Positions 25,801 through 35,227 of a stretch of DNA of 64,000 bases are shown here, one piece after another. The notes beneath the pieces were generated by a model, which did not search any database, was not told the origin of the DNA, and worked only from the letters and a program-made list of their open reading frames with translations. The DNA lies in contig NZ_VBTZ01000006.1 of assembly GCF_005771425.1 (NCBI RefSeq), positions 32,024 through 96,023 on the forward strand, written 5' to 3'. Position 1 is the stretch's first letter; each line of letters opens with the position of its first letter. Position numbers and translations under genes: made by a program. This DNA comes from Methylocystis sp. B8. GTDB lineage: Bacteria > Pseudomonadota > Alphaproteobacteria > Rhizobiales > Beijerinckiaceae.

Positions 25801-28800
25801 AGCCCTGCCCAATCCTCCCGGCACTCACCCGAAGGGCCGTCAGCCGCTTCCGGGACTGGAGACGATGCTGGCGGAACTCATCTCAAGCATCCTGCGCGTG
25901 AATGAGGTCGGCGCCGATGATGACTTCTTCTTTCTCGGCGGCGACAGCATTTCAGCGATAAGTCTTTGTGCGGCGCTGCGTCGGCGCGGCCATTTGTTGC
26001 GGCCGCGAGAAATTTTTGAATGCCGCAGCGTCGCGCGGATGGCGAAGGCGCTTGATTCGCATGCCGACGCCGCGCCTGAGGCGACTCCTGAGACGGTTGA
26101 CATCAGCGATGCGGAGCTAACCGCGCTCCAGGAGCGCTATGGGCCCATTGGAGCCGTATTGCCCGCGTTGCCGTTGCAGGAAGGTCTGCTGTTCCATGCG
26201 CGGCTCGGCGAACAAGCGAGCCGCTACAACGCCATCTCGCGCTTCGATTTCGAAGGCGTCATCGATGTCGAGCGACTGAGAGATGCGCTGGAGACGCTGC
26301 TCCGGCGGCAACCTCAGCTGGCCGCTGCTTTCGACGTACAGCAAGGCGCGCCGCTGCAAATCGTGCCGTTGATCGATGAGGGTGCGGGCGCGCGTCGCTT
26401 TCCCTGGACGGATTGCGGACTTGAAGCGATCGGCGAAGAGGAGCAAGTCGCCAAACTCGATCGTCTCGAGCGACACGAGCTTGATCGGGATTTTCTCGGC
26501 GCAACGGGGAGAATGATGGCGCATGCGACGCTCGTGCGCCTTGCCGCCGACAGGCATGCGCTGCTCGTTTGCTCGCATCATTTGATCGGCGACGGCTGGT
26601 CCTCAACGATCATGCTGCGCGAGCTGCTTGCCGCCTATGCGGGCCATGCGCTGGCGCCCCTCACGCCCGATTATCCGACAGTCGTGCGTCGTCTGGCAAA
26701 TCGCGATCCGGCGCCTGCGCGTCTCGCTTGGCGGGAGGCGCTGGAAGGCGCGGCGCCGACGCTGCTGTTTGAAAGCTCCAAGGACTTTGGAGTCATACAT
26801 GAGCTGTCGCTTCATCTTCGGCCCGGACTCACAGAAGAACTCGACGCGCTGCGCCGCAGCCGCGGCCTGACGCTCAATACGCTCATGCAAGGCGTGTGGG
26901 GCGCTTTGCTTGCAACAATGACGGGCCGTAACGACGTCGTGTTCGGATCGCCGGTGTCGGGCCGGTCGGAAGCAGTTGAAGGAATCGAAGCGCATATCGG
27001 GCTTTTTACCAATACGCTGCCGGTCCGCCTGCGGCTCTCTCCCGATCGACCGCTTCTCGCGCAGCTTGCAAATGTACAGCAGCGACAAATCCACTTGTTG
27101 GAGCACGACGGCGTTGGCCTTGGCGAAATCCAACGGCTGTGCGGCGTTCCGACATTGTTCGACACGTTGCTGGTCGTGGAGAACTATCCGGAAGACGCGG
27201 GCCTCTTTGCGACCGACTTCGGCGGGCTGCGGTGCGTCGCCGCGCGCAATCGCGGTTATACGCATTATCCTCTGACTCTGATGGTCCTGCCGGGCCGCGG
27301 ATTTGAGTTGCGGCTCGAATATCGCGACGGCGTAAAAGAGCCCCAGCGCATCGCGCGCCGCATCGCGCGACTGCTGGAACAGATCGTCGACCGCCCCGAC
27401 GCGCCGCTCTCCGCAATGGATTTGCTGCTTCCTGAGGAGCGCGATCTGCTCGCAAGCGTCAACGACACGAATGTGGCGAATTATCCGAGCACGTTATGCG
27501 AGTTGCTCGCCGACCAGGCGCGCTGCACGCCCGACGCGATGGCGTTGGTCGACGGAGACCATGCGCTGACCTATCGCGAAGTGCGGCGGCAGATATCCGC
27601 GCTCGCGCGCATATTTGCGTCGACGGGCGTCACATCCGGCGACATCGTTGCAATCGCGCTGCCGCGCTCTGTTCGTCTCGTCATCGCCCTCATGGCGGCG
27701 CAGGAGGCGGGCGCCGCCTATCTGCCGCTCGACACGAGCTATCCTGAAGAACGTCTCGCCTATATGGTGCAAGACGCTTGCCCCCGGCTCATCGTCACCG
27801 CGCGCGAATTGCAGGAGCGCTTTGAGCCATTGGGCGCATTGTTCATCTATGATGAGCTGTTGGACGGCCCGCGCGAAGACGTCTTGAACAGCGTAGTCTG
27901 TCCAAGCCCCGAAGATCCGGCCTATGTCATCTATACCTCCGGCTCGACCGGTCGTCCTAAGGGCGTAACGGTGTCCCACCGAGCGATCGTCAATCGCTTG
28001 CGCTGGATGCAGCATGAATATCGGCTGACGGCTGACGACGTCGTCTTGCAGAAGACGCCGAGCAGTTTCGACGTTTCGGTATGGGAGTTCTTCTGGCCGC
28101 TGATCACAGGGGCTTGTCTCGTCGTCGCGCCGCCCGAAGCGCATCGCGATCCACGCGCGCTGCTTCGGCTGATTCAGGATCACCGCGTCAGCGTGATCCA
28201 TTTCGTGCCGTCGATGCTCGCGACCTTTGTTGCGACGGCCAAATCACAATCCGGCCAAGCGTCGGACTGCAGCAGTCTGCGTCTCGTTTTCTGCAGCGGC
28301 GAGGCCTTGTCGAAAGAATTGGTCCGCTCTTATGAGACGCTGCTCAAGGCGCCCCTGCATAATCTTTACGGTCCGACTGAGGCGGCCGTCGACGTCACTT
28401 ATCAGCAGGCGTGCGGAGCGGACGTGGAGGAAGCCGAAGAAGCGGCGAGCGTTCCCATCGGCAGGCCCGTGTGGAATACAGCCTTGCGGGTTCTCGATCC
28501 TTGGCTGCGGCCGACGCCGATCGGCGTGCCGGGCGAACTTTATCTTTCGGGCGTGCAACTCGCCGACTTCTATCTCAACCGCGCTTCGCTCACGGCCAGT
28601 CGCTTCGTCGCCGACCCCTTCGCCGCCGGAGAAAGAATGTATCGAACGGGCGACATCGTTCGTTGGTTGACGAATGGGACGGTTGAATATCTCGGCCGGG
28701 TCGACGACCAGATCAAGATTCGCGGCCAGCGGATCGAACTGGGCGAAATCGAAAGCGCGCTCCTGGAGCAGCCTGGCGTTGCGCGCGCCGCAGTCATAGC

Positions 28801-30043
28801 AAGAGCGATTGGCGAACGAGTCGGCGGCGGCGCCGATGAGCGTCAGCTGATCGGCTATGTCGTTCCGTCAGAAGATGCGGAGCTCGATGGCGAGGCGCTA
28901 CGTAACGCGCTGTCGCGTCGTCTACCAGGCCATATGACTCCAGCGGCGGTCATCTGCCTGAGGGAATTCCCGCTTAACGCCAGCGGCAAATTGGACAGAA
29001 AGGCGTTGCCGGCGCCAGGTGAGACGCGTCAACGCCAGGGTCGCAAGCCTCTTCCAGGCATTGAGACGACTCTCACGGAAATATTCGCGCGCGTTCTCGG
29101 CGTCGACGACGTGAACGCCGACGATGACTTTTTCGCACTGGGCGGACATTCATTGCTCGCCATGCAGCTTGCCACGGCGTTGGAGACGGAGTTCAAAATT
29201 CCCGTTTCGGTCGGCGAAGTCATCGTCAGTTCGAGCGTCGAGCGGCTGGCGCGCACGCTTTTCGGCGAACAGACGGGCGAAGAGCGAAAGACGGGCTTCG
29301 GCGAAGTGCTGCATCTGCGCTCGGGTGCCGGCGCGCCGCTCTTCTGCATTCATCCTGCTTCGGGCTTCTCCTGGCAGTTCAGCGTGCTCACTCGCTATCT
29401 CGAAAGCGACTGCGCGGTGATCGGACTTCAGTCGCCGCGCCCGAATGGCGTCATCGCAGTCTGCGACACGATGGCTGAGGTTTGCAAAAGACATCTCGAG
29501 ACGATCCGTAACATTCAGCCTCGCGGACCTTACCGGCTGCTCGGCTATTCGCTCGGCGGCGTTGTGGCGCAGGCGATCGCGGCGCGACTTGTCGAAGAAG
29601 GGGACGCAGTCGAATTCTTGGGATTGCTCGATACCTATCCGCCGGAAATTCAGGACTGGAGCAGGCCGCCGACGGAAGACGAAGGGCGCGAGATCGAAAA
29701 GGAGCGCGCGCTGTTCATGAACGCGTCCAAAGACGCTCTCGACTCTGCCCTGGCGAAGGAGAAGGCCGAGATGTTCGGCCATATCATGAGGAACTACGAA
29801 GATTCAGTGCGTCTTCTCTCCACCGCGAAGACGGCGCGTTATCCCGGCGCGGCAACGCTATTCGTAGCGAAGCGGACCTTGCCGCCGGGGATGGACGTCC
29901 AGGAAACCTGGCGTCCCTATGTGGGCCAGCTTCACGTCTTCGAACTGGACTGCGCCCACACGGACATTGTCTCTCCGCGCTCTTTGAAGGCTTTGGGACC
30001 AATCCTCAATGACCTGCTGCGCGACCCGGAGGCGAGGGGATAG
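22856..30043 (+). CDS. Dimodular siderophore NRPS (C-A-T-C-A-T-TE), EntF/DhbF-like
   Basis: From GTG 22856 (AAGGGA upstream) the protein is 2,395 residues; the longer frame overlaps mbtH. Domains: C1 about 15-440 (HHLMVDG near 155), A1 475-980, T1 with GGDSIS near 1028, C2 1100-1500 (HHLIGDG near 1241), A2 1545-2045, T2 with GGHSLL near 2095, and a thioesterase 2148-2395 (GYSLGG near 2230). The A2 pocket reads DVWHFSLVD, the exact serine code of EntF. The A1 pocket reads DVGNFIVVE by my alignment, which is not serine, and its P-loop has Leu where Ser is usual (TSGLTGKPKG). The layout matches DhbF and the DHB-amino acid-Ser synthetases of chrysobactin or turnerbactin. Expected work: DHB from EntB, residue X, then Ser, with release or lactone trimerisation by the TE. 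No epimerase domain is seen. Confidence 0.92.
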   Translation: MLLAPPLRPSPPTEFELPLIAAQPGIWMGDQVSSTRNAFIVAQYVELNGDVDVERFRQAIRIGLSEADTVHARFIESEGRLSQVIPRRRNAADLPEPDVIDVAGEPDSQAAALGFMRADLAALMPLDGDALLYRHALICLGETSSGERWFWYQRYHHLMVDGFSFTAIARRITEIYTALRRRKPIGDSPFASFAEVVEEYRSYKGSKAQEADRLFWLDHARNLPAPIALSQPSARTAREADVSLPLRRRIPFPPRVMIAFETQGAAVRVAGAEMAMAAVFAYLHRMSGATRLTVGMPFMRRMGSIALFAVGPVVNVLPVQLSIEPSMSLSQAAVGLAAELKAVRRRQRYEAEQLRRDFGLVGSDRSMYGPMLNLKMFDYRLNFDGVTGVTHQLASGPVEDVEIDLYVDDGRLTIDLVVNCDRYDEEELELHAKRLACLVEHLAENPELAIGAAPLLTDAELALIATANDTERDVPLLTLCNMLAAQAAKTPDAVALVDRDNRLTYREVRRHVSRLAHMLAEAGVVAEDHVAIALPRTVHLSLAIMAVLETGAAYLPLDINYPDDRLAYMVEDAAPRLIVTSESLRSRFGEMAPVLTFDELVQDEEYSFTPKTALTPDHPAYIIYTSGLTGKPKGVVVSHGAAVNLLFWLQDEYCLSADDVVLQKTPCSFDVSVGEFFWPLTCGARLVMAPEEVDRDPEALLHVIRDYRVTTMNFVPSLLAAFVAGARPAPNAARDAASLRVVFCIGEALSTGLAEAFEDLFHAPLHNVYGPTEATVEVSYQPAFGKALALARGPGVPIGRPLWNTGLRILDVRLRPTPIGVAGDLYLTGAQLAQGYWRRASLTASRFVADPEADGERMYRTGDFARWLADGTVDYLGRSDDQLKIRGQRIELGEIESALRDQPGVGQAAVVARLLGGGEASALGSDARQLIGYVTPATPSDEIDGEALRAALGKRLPAYMTPVAIVALQEFPLSANGKLDRKALPNPPGTHPKGRQPLPGLETMLAELISSILRVNEVGADDDFFFLGGDSISAISLCAALRRRGHLLRPREIFECRSVARMAKALDSHADAAPEATPETVDISDAELTALQERYGPIGAVLPALPLQEGLLFHARLGEQASRYNAISRFDFEGVIDVERLRDALETLLRRQPQLAAAFDVQQGAPLQIVPLIDEGAGARRFPWTDCGLEAIGEEEQVAKLDRLERHELDRDFLGATGRMMAHATLVRLAADRHALLVCSHHLIGDGWSSTIMLRELLAAYAGHALAPLTPDYPTVVRRLANRDPAPARLAWREALEGAAPTLLFESSKDFGVIHELSLHLRPGLTEELDALRRSRGLTLNTLMQGVWGALLATMTGRNDVVFGSPVSGRSEAVEGIEAHIGLFTNTLPVRLRLSPDRPLLAQLANVQQRQIHLLEHDGVGLGEIQRLCGVPTLFDTLLVVENYPEDAGLFATDFGGLRCVAARNRGYTHYPLTLMVLPGRGFELRLEYRDGVKEPQRIARRIARLLEQIVDRPDAPLSAMDLLLPEERDLLASVNDTNVANYPSTLCELLADQARCTPDAMALVDGDHALTYREVRRQISALARIFASTGVTSGDIVAIALPRSVRLVIALMAAQEAGAAYLPLDTSYPEERLAYMVQDACPRLIVTARELQERFEPLGALFIYDELLDGPREDVLNSVVCPSPEDPAYVIYTSGSTGRPKGVTVSHRAIVNRLRWMQHEYRLTADDVVLQKTPSSFDVSVWEFFWPLITGACLVVAPPEAHRDPRALLRLIQDHRVSVIHFVPSMLATFVATAKSQSGQASDCSSLRLVFCSGEALSKELVRSYETLLKAPLHNLYGPTEAAVDVTYQQACGADVEEAEEAASVPIGRPVWNTALRVLDPWLRPTPIGVPGELYLSGVQLADFYLNRASLTASRFVADPFAAGERMYRTGDIVRWLTNGTVEYLGRVDDQIKIRGQRIELGEIESALLEQPGVARAAVIARAIGERVGGGADERQLIGYVVPSEDAELDGEALRNALSRRLPGHMTPAAVICLREFPLNASGKLDRKALPAPGETRQRQGRKPLPGIETTLTEIFARVLGVDDVNADDDFFALGGHSLLAMQLATALETEFKIPVSVGEVIVSSSVERLARTLFGEQTGEERKTGFGEVLHLRSGAGAPLFCIHPASGFSWQFSVLTRYLESDCAVIGLQSPRPNGVIAVCDTMAEVCKRHLETIRNIQPRGPYRLLGYSLGGVVAQAIAARLVEEGDAVEFLGLLDTYPPEIQDWSRPPTEDEGREIEKERALFMNASKDALDSALAKEKAEMFGHIMRNYEDSVRLLSTAKTARYPGAATLFVAKRTLPPGMDVQETWRPYVGQLHVFELDCAHTDIVSPRSLKALGPILNDLLRDPEARG

Positions 30044-30046
30044 GCC

Positions 30047-31432
30047 ATGGACTCTCAGCACTCCCCTGTGGCGTTGCAAGAGACGCGCAACGAGGCCAAG
30101 GGCGCTTCGCAAAGTCCCGCTCGTGAACCGGCTGGCGCGGGCAAGAGCAAATCCTCTCTCCTGTTGGATTTCAGCCTGCTGCGCGATAACGCGCCGTTTC
30201 GCACTGTCGTCATCGCGCGGACGCTGTCGGTGTTTGCGTTGGGGATGCTGACCGTGGCGGCGCCGGTTCAAATTCAGGATATGACCGGCTCCCCTATGCA
30301 AGTCGGCATAGCCATAGCGCTCGGGGGCGGCGGCGCCTTTGCCGGGTTATTGGCGGGCGGCGTGCTTGCGGACCGGTGGGATAGACGCAAGCTCATCCTC
30401 TTTGCCCGATCGGTCTGTGGCCTCGGCTTCGCGGCGCTCGCCGTCAATGGCTTCAGCGCATCGCCTTCTGTGCTTGCGATGTATGTATTGGCCTTGTGGG
30501 ATGGATTTTTCAGCGCGCTCGGCGTGACGGCGCTGCTTGCCGCAACGCCTTTCCTGGTCGGCCGCGAAAATCTTGCCGCCGCAGGCGCCTTCAACATGCT
30601 GACGGTGCGCATGGGCGGCATACTTTCTCCCGCCATCGGCGGGATTGTCATTGCCTCCTTCGGCGTTGGCTGGAATTACGTCGCAGCGACGATAGGGACG
30701 CTGATCACCGTCACTCAGCTCATGCGGCTCCCGCCGATGCCTCCCGCGAAACGCGAACCGCAGCATCCGCTGCGCGCTCTCGGGGATGGCATAGGATACC
30801 TGTTCGTCAACAGGCTTGTCGGCGCCGTCGTGGCGGTTGGCGCGCTTGTCAGTCTGGGGGCCGGCGTTCGCATTCTTCTGCCGGCCCTCGGCGAGGACGT
30901 CTACCGCGTCGGACCGTCGGCTGTTGGGTTTATGTATTCGGCAGCGCCGCTCGGCGCGACGCTCGCCGCTTTGACGAGCGGTTGGCTGGGCTGCTTTACC
31001 CGTTCCGGAGCGCTATTGCTTGCGAGCGGCGCGGCGGCGTTCGCCGCGCTGGGCGCGCTCGGAGTGGCGAGCGATTTTCTGGTGGCTTTTGGCGCTCTCG
31101 CGGGCTTTGGCTATTTGAGCTCGATCGCATCGCTTTTGCAGTTCACGCTCGTCCAGCGCCACACGCCGGATCAGCTACTCGGGCGCGTCAATGGCCTATG
31201 GGCCGCTCAGGCGATCAGCGGGGAAGCCTTCGGCGCATTGGCACTCGCCGCCTTGAGTCGCTTCTTCGCGCCGACGCCGGCCATTCTCACTTTCAGCGTG
31301 CTCGCGTTTCTATTGAGCGGAGCGATGGCGATCGGATTCCGTTCCCTGCGTTGCGTCTCGTTCAAGCAAAACGAAGATTTGCCTGCAACCCTCGAGGAGA
31401 ACCCAGAGCCGCGACCTGCAACGCTTGGATAG
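30047..31432 (+). CDS. entS: EntS-like siderophore exporter (MFS)
   Basis: A 461-residue major facilitator protein with 12 predicted helices after a 45-residue hydrophilic N-terminus. It matches the enterobactin exporter EntS closely: ARTLSVFALGMLTVAAPVQI, GGVLADRWDRRK, LGVTALLAATPFLVGRENL and RVNGLWAAQAISG. EntS moves catecholate siderophore from cytoplasm to periplasm. It starts three bases after the NRPS stop with AGGGGATAGG upstream. Confidence 0.93.
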   Translation: MDSQHSPVALQETRNEAKGASQSPAREPAGAGKSKSSLLLDFSLLRDNAPFRTVVIARTLSVFALGMLTVAAPVQIQDMTGSPMQVGIAIALGGGGAFAGLLAGGVLADRWDRRKLILFARSVCGLGFAALAVNGFSASPSVLAMYVLALWDGFFSALGVTALLAATPFLVGRENLAAAGAFNMLTVRMGGILSPAIGGIVIASFGVGWNYVAATIGTLITVTQLMRLPPMPPAKREPQHPLRALGDGIGYLFVNRLVGAVVAVGALVSLGAGVRILLPALGEDVYRVGPSAVGFMYSAAPLGATLAALTSGWLGCFTRSGALLLASGAAAFAALGALGVASDFLVAFGALAGFGYLSSIASLLQFTLVQRHTPDQLLGRVNGLWAAQAISGEAFGALALAALSRFFAPTPAILTFSVLAFLLSGAMAIGFRSLRCVSFKQNEDLPATLEENPEPRPATLG

Positions 31433-31444
31433 CAAGAAAGCTTG

Positions 31445-31460
31445 ATGCGCTTCCGCGCAT
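31445..31460. other. Perfect small hairpin between exporter and isochorismate synthase genes
   Basis: ATGCGC and GCGCAT form a six-base-pair stem with a TTCC loop in the 76-bp gap between entS and entC. There is no T-run, so it is unlikely to be a simple terminator. It may affect transcript processing, or belong to a short dispersed repeat; a similar string (CCGCGCATGCTTTG) occurs near 42740. Confidence 0.3.
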
Positions 31461-31508
31461 GAAAGCGCCTTTGAATGAAGAAGAAACCGATAGCGACAGA
31501 GGTGCGAC

Positions 31509-32696
31509 ATGAATGCGATTAATCTTGCCCCTGCACTTTCGACTATTGAAGCCAACCCAACCTTTTTGTTCACATCGCCGCATCGAAGCATCAGGGCGTA
31601 TGGCGTCGCCGAAAGGATCTGTCTCTCGGCGAGCGGCGCAGCGCATTCGGACAGTTTCCTGCAAACGGCCGTACAGGCTGCAATCGATCGGGCGCGCAAG
31701 GCCGGACAGGCCAATCCCATCGTTGCGGGCGCCATCCCCTTCGACATACGACAGCCTTGCTCCCTATTCGTGCCAATGGCCTACACGGTCTTCGCAAGAG
31801 AGTCGCTGCTCGTCGAAGACACACGCTCTGAGCGTGCGCCCACTGTGCTCGGCATGCGCAGCCTTCCCGATAAGGGCGGCTACAAGGACGCTGTCTCGCG
31901 CGCCATTGCAAGTTTCCGCGTCGGGAAAATGTCGAAGGCGGTACTATCGCGTATTCTTGAAATCGAGCTGGCGCAACCGGTCGACGTCGCGGCGATCTTG
32001 AACGCCTTGGTGAAGCAAAATCCGGGCGGCTACCATTTCAAGGCGCCTTTGGGCGATGGGGCCATATTGCTCGGAGCAAGTCCCGAGCTGCTGATCCGAA
32101 AGGACGGCGCCTCGATTCACACTAATCCTTTGGCTGGCTCTACAAAACGCAGATCGGACCCGGATGAAGATCAGCTGGCGAGCCGAACGCTGTTGCAGTC
32201 GAACAAGGACAATTTCGAGCATAGCCTTGTCGTGCACGAAATACAGGAAGCGCTGGCGCCGGTGTGCAAAGCTCTGAGGACGCCAGCTGAGCCAGCACTC
32301 ATGAACACGTCGACGATGTGGCATCTTTCGACGCTGATCACCGGCGAACTTGAAGATCAGCAGACGTCAGCGCTTCAGCTCGCCTGTCGATTGCACCCGA
32401 CGCCTGCGGTCTGCGGTTATCCGACCGCTGAGTCGCGATCGCTGATCGGCGACCTGGAGTCGTTCGATCGCGGCATTTTCAGCGGCGCGGTTGGATGGTG
32501 CGACTCAGAAGGGAATGGCGAATGGGCTGTGGCGATACGTTGCGGCACGGTTCGAGACAAGACGATCAGACTCTTTGCCGGCGCAGGCATCGTCGAGGCT
32601 TCTGATCCGGAATCGGAGTGGGCGGAAACTGAAGCGAAGCTGGGCACGATGCTACGCGCTTTCGGGATAGAGACGGGGCAACCCATATGCCAATAG
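31509..32696 (+). CDS. entC: Isochorismate synthase
   Basis: A 395-residue chorismate-utilising enzyme that converts chorismate to isochorismate, the first committed step to 2,3-dihydroxybenzoate. The C-terminal catalytic fold contains HTNPLAGSTKR, KDNFEHSLVVHEI, LHPTPAVCGYP and FDRGIFSGAVGW, all typical of EntC/DhbC. GAGG precedes the ATG. The stop overlaps the entE start by ten bases. Confidence 0.93.
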   Translation: MNAINLAPALSTIEANPTFLFTSPHRSIRAYGVAERICLSASGAAHSDSFLQTAVQAAIDRARKAGQANPIVAGAIPFDIRQPCSLFVPMAYTVFARESLLVEDTRSERAPTVLGMRSLPDKGGYKDAVSRAIASFRVGKMSKAVLSRILEIELAQPVDVAAILNALVKQNPGGYHFKAPLGDGAILLGASPELLIRKDGASIHTNPLAGSTKRRSDPDEDQLASRTLLQSNKDNFEHSLVVHEIQEALAPVCKALRTPAEPALMNTSTMWHLSTLITGELEDQQTSALQLACRLHPTPAVCGYPTAESRSLIGDLESFDRGIFSGAVGWCDSEGNGEWAVAIRCGTVRDKTIRLFAGAGIVEASDPESEWAETEAKLGTMLRAFGIETGQPICQ

Positions 32697-34309
32697 AGTT
32701 CACGCCCTGGCCTGAAGCCTTCGCGCACAGATACCGCGACAAGGGCTACTGGCGTGGCGAGCCGCTGACGGAAATTCTGCAAAGGGCATTCCGTCGAAGT
32801 CCGGACGCTCTCGCGCTTATTTGCGGCGATCGACATATCACTTACGCGGAGTTGGGCGCCAACTCATCGCGACTTGCGTCTAGCCTCATGCGGCGCGGAA
32901 TATGCTCTGGCGATACGGCGCTTGTGCAGCTTCCGAACATCGCCGAGTTTTATATTGTCTTCTTCGCGCTTCTTAAAATGGGCGTGGGGCCGGTCAACGC
33001 ATTGTTTAACCACGACCGGTTGGAGATGACAGCCTATGCCGGACAGATTCAGCCGACGCTTCTGATCGCATCCGCTGAACATCATCTTTTCGCTGATGAC
33101 GATTATGTGAAACGTTTGCAGAGCTTCGCGCCAACGCTAAGAGTTGTCGCGATCCACGGCCGAACTGAATACGCTGAAGAACTCGAATCGCTATGGGAAG
33201 GCGACTCAGGCTGCGCGGCGGATGAATTACGCCCTTCCGCGCCTGATCAGGTGGCGTTCTTCCAATTGTCAGGGGGGAGCACCGACGTTCCCAAGCTTAT
33301 TCCGCGCACGCACGACGACTATTACTATAGCGTGCGGCGGAGCGCGGAAATTTGCCGTTTGACGCCTGAAACCCGCTATCTGTGCGCGCTTCCGGCGGCG
33401 CATAACTTTCCTCTGAGTTCGCCTGGCGCGCTCGGCATCTTTCACGCCGGCGGAACTGTCATCATGGCGCAGAACGCGAGCGCCGACCACTGCTTCGACC
33501 TCATTCGACGTCATAAGGCCAACTTCGCGGCGATCGTGCCGACGATCGCTTCGCTATGGCTCGACGCCGTCGCTGGCGACTCTTTTGAAGCGCCAAATCT
33601 CGATGTCATGCAGGTGGGCGGCGCGCGGCTCAGCGAGACGGTTGCTCGCCGACTCGTCGCCGTTTTCGGTTGCCGGCTTCAGCAGGTTTTCGGCATGGCC
33701 GAGGGCCTCGTGAACTACACGGGTCTCGATGACGATTCCGATCGCATCTTTACGACTCAAGGCCGGCCGATGAGTTCCGACGATGAGTTGAAAGTTGTCG
33801 ACGCGAATGGCGAAGAAGCGTCCCCAGGCGATGTCGGAGAACTCTTGACACGCGGTCCTTATACGATCCGCGGCTATTATCGCTGCCCGGATTACAACGC
33901 CCGCGCCTTTGATAACGATGGCTTTTATCGCACGGGCGATCTCGTCGAAATGACGGTGGACGGATATTTAAGAGTCGTCGGCCGCAAGAAGGATCAGATC
34001 AACCGCGGCGGCGAGAAGATTTCTGCGGAAGAGATCGAGAATTTGTTGCTGCAGCACGACGCCGTTCTGCACGCCGCTCTCATTTCGATGCCAGACTCGC
34101 TGATGGGGGAGAAAAGTTGCGCCTACATTGTCACGAGCGACTCTGCACTCCGTCCGATCGCTTTGCGCAGGCACCTGCGCAGCCAGGGAATCGCCGAATT
34201 CAAGCTCCCAGATCGTTTCGAATTCCTCGATCAGATGCCGCTTACGGCCCTCGGAAAGGTCGACAAACGAACTTTACGTAGCGACATCCAGGCAAAGCTC
34301 AACGTCTAA
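32687..34309 (+). CDS. entE: 2,3-dihydroxybenzoate-AMP ligase
   Basis: A 540-residue adenylating enzyme that activates DHB as acyl-AMP and loads it on the aryl carrier domain of EntB. The N-terminus (FTPWPEAFAHRYRDKGYW) is characteristic of EntE/DhbE. The P-loop is LSGGSTDVPKLIPRTH. Aryl-pocket segments PAAHNFPLSSPG and QQVFGMAEGLVNYT and the C-terminal GRKKDQINRGGEKIS hinge are intact. It overlaps entC and is 16 bases from entB. Confidence 0.95.
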   Translation: MPIEFTPWPEAFAHRYRDKGYWRGEPLTEILQRAFRRSPDALALICGDRHITYAELGANSSRLASSLMRRGICSGDTALVQLPNIAEFYIVFFALLKMGVGPVNALFNHDRLEMTAYAGQIQPTLLIASAEHHLFADDDYVKRLQSFAPTLRVVAIHGRTEYAEELESLWEGDSGCAADELRPSAPDQVAFFQLSGGSTDVPKLIPRTHDDYYYSVRRSAEICRLTPETRYLCALPAAHNFPLSSPGALGIFHAGGTVIMAQNASADHCFDLIRRHKANFAAIVPTIASLWLDAVAGDSFEAPNLDVMQVGGARLSETVARRLVAVFGCRLQQVFGMAEGLVNYTGLDDDSDRIFTTQGRPMSSDDELKVVDANGEEASPGDVGELLTRGPYTIRGYYRCPDYNARAFDNDGFYRTGDLVEMTVDGYLRVVGRKKDQINRGGEKISAEEIENLLLQHDAVLHAALISMPDSLMGEKSCAYIVTSDSALRPIALRRHLRSQGIAEFKLPDRFEFLDQMPLTALGKVDKRTLRSDIQAKLNV

Positions 34310-34325
34310 ACGATAGGAATGGACC

Positions 34326-35210
34326 ATGGCCATACAATCCCTTGCGTCTTACGCCATGCCGAGCCCGGATTCGGTCATAAACAAAGTCGATTGGAACTTT
34401 GCTCCCGAACGCGCGGCGCTGCTCATCCATGACATGCAAGAATATTTCATCGGTTTCTACGGTGTGGAAAGTCCGCTGGTCAATCAGCTCATTTCAAACA
34501 TTCGAAGGCTGCGCGCCTTTTTTAAGGCACACGGCGCGCCGGTGATTTATACTGCGCAGCCGATTGAGCAGAGCGACCGAGATCGCGGTTTATTGAACGA
34601 TATGTGGGGACCGGGTCTGAACGCCCATCCGCATCTGCGCAAAATTATTGAGGCGCTCTCGCCGGAAGCCGACGACATTGTGCTGACCAAGTGGCGTTAT
34701 AGCGCTTTCAAACGCTCGACGCTCGCCGAGATGATGAAGGACATGGGCAGAGACCAACTTGCGATCTGCGGCGTCTATGGGCACATCGGCTGCCTGACGA
34801 CCGCGCTCGACGCCTTCATGCATGACATCAAGCCTTTCATGATCGCCGACGCAATTGGCGACTTTTCGCTCGAAGATCATCTCATGACTCTGAACTATGT
34901 CGCAGGGCGCTGCGGCATGGCGATCGGCGTCGAGGACGTGCTCGCCGCACGAAGCACACATTCCGCCTCGTTAACTAGAGAAGATCTCAAGAGGCAACTC
35001 TTGTCGGCGCTCGATGTCGAGGAATCGGAATTCGACGCTGACGAAAACCTTATCGATTACGGACTCGATTCGGTGCGCGTGATGATGCTGGTCACGGAAT
35101 GGCGCAAGCTCGGCATAGATCTGAGCTTTGATGAGTTAGCAAGAGAGCCAACCTTGAACGGCTGGTGGAACATCATCGATCGGCGGCTCCCTGCAGCCGT
35201 TTCCGCGTGA
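34326..35210 (+). CDS. entB: Isochorismatase with aryl carrier domain
   Basis: A 294-residue bifunctional protein. The isochorismatase domain (about 30-205) has the catalytic Asp in LLIHDMQEYF, the Lys in LTKWRYSAF and the GVYGHIGCLTTA segment, and forms 2,3-dihydro-2,3-DHB. The C-terminal aryl carrier domain (215-285) has GLDSVR, whose Ser receives phosphopantetheine and then DHB from EntE. Carrier and NRPS C1 should dock directly. No phosphopantetheinyl transferase gene is present here, so one must be encoded elsewhere. Confidence 0.95.
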   Translation: MAIQSLASYAMPSPDSVINKVDWNFAPERAALLIHDMQEYFIGFYGVESPLVNQLISNIRRLRAFFKAHGAPVIYTAQPIEQSDRDRGLLNDMWGPGLNAHPHLRKIIEALSPEADDIVLTKWRYSAFKRSTLAEMMKDMGRDQLAICGVYGHIGCLTTALDAFMHDIKPFMIADAIGDFSLEDHLMTLNYVAGRCGMAIGVEDVLAARSTHSASLTREDLKRQLLSALDVEESEFDADENLIDYGLDSVRVMMLVTEWRKLGIDLSFDELAREPTLNGWWNIIDRRLPAAVSA

Positions 35211-35227
35211 AATCTGGGTGCTCGTCA

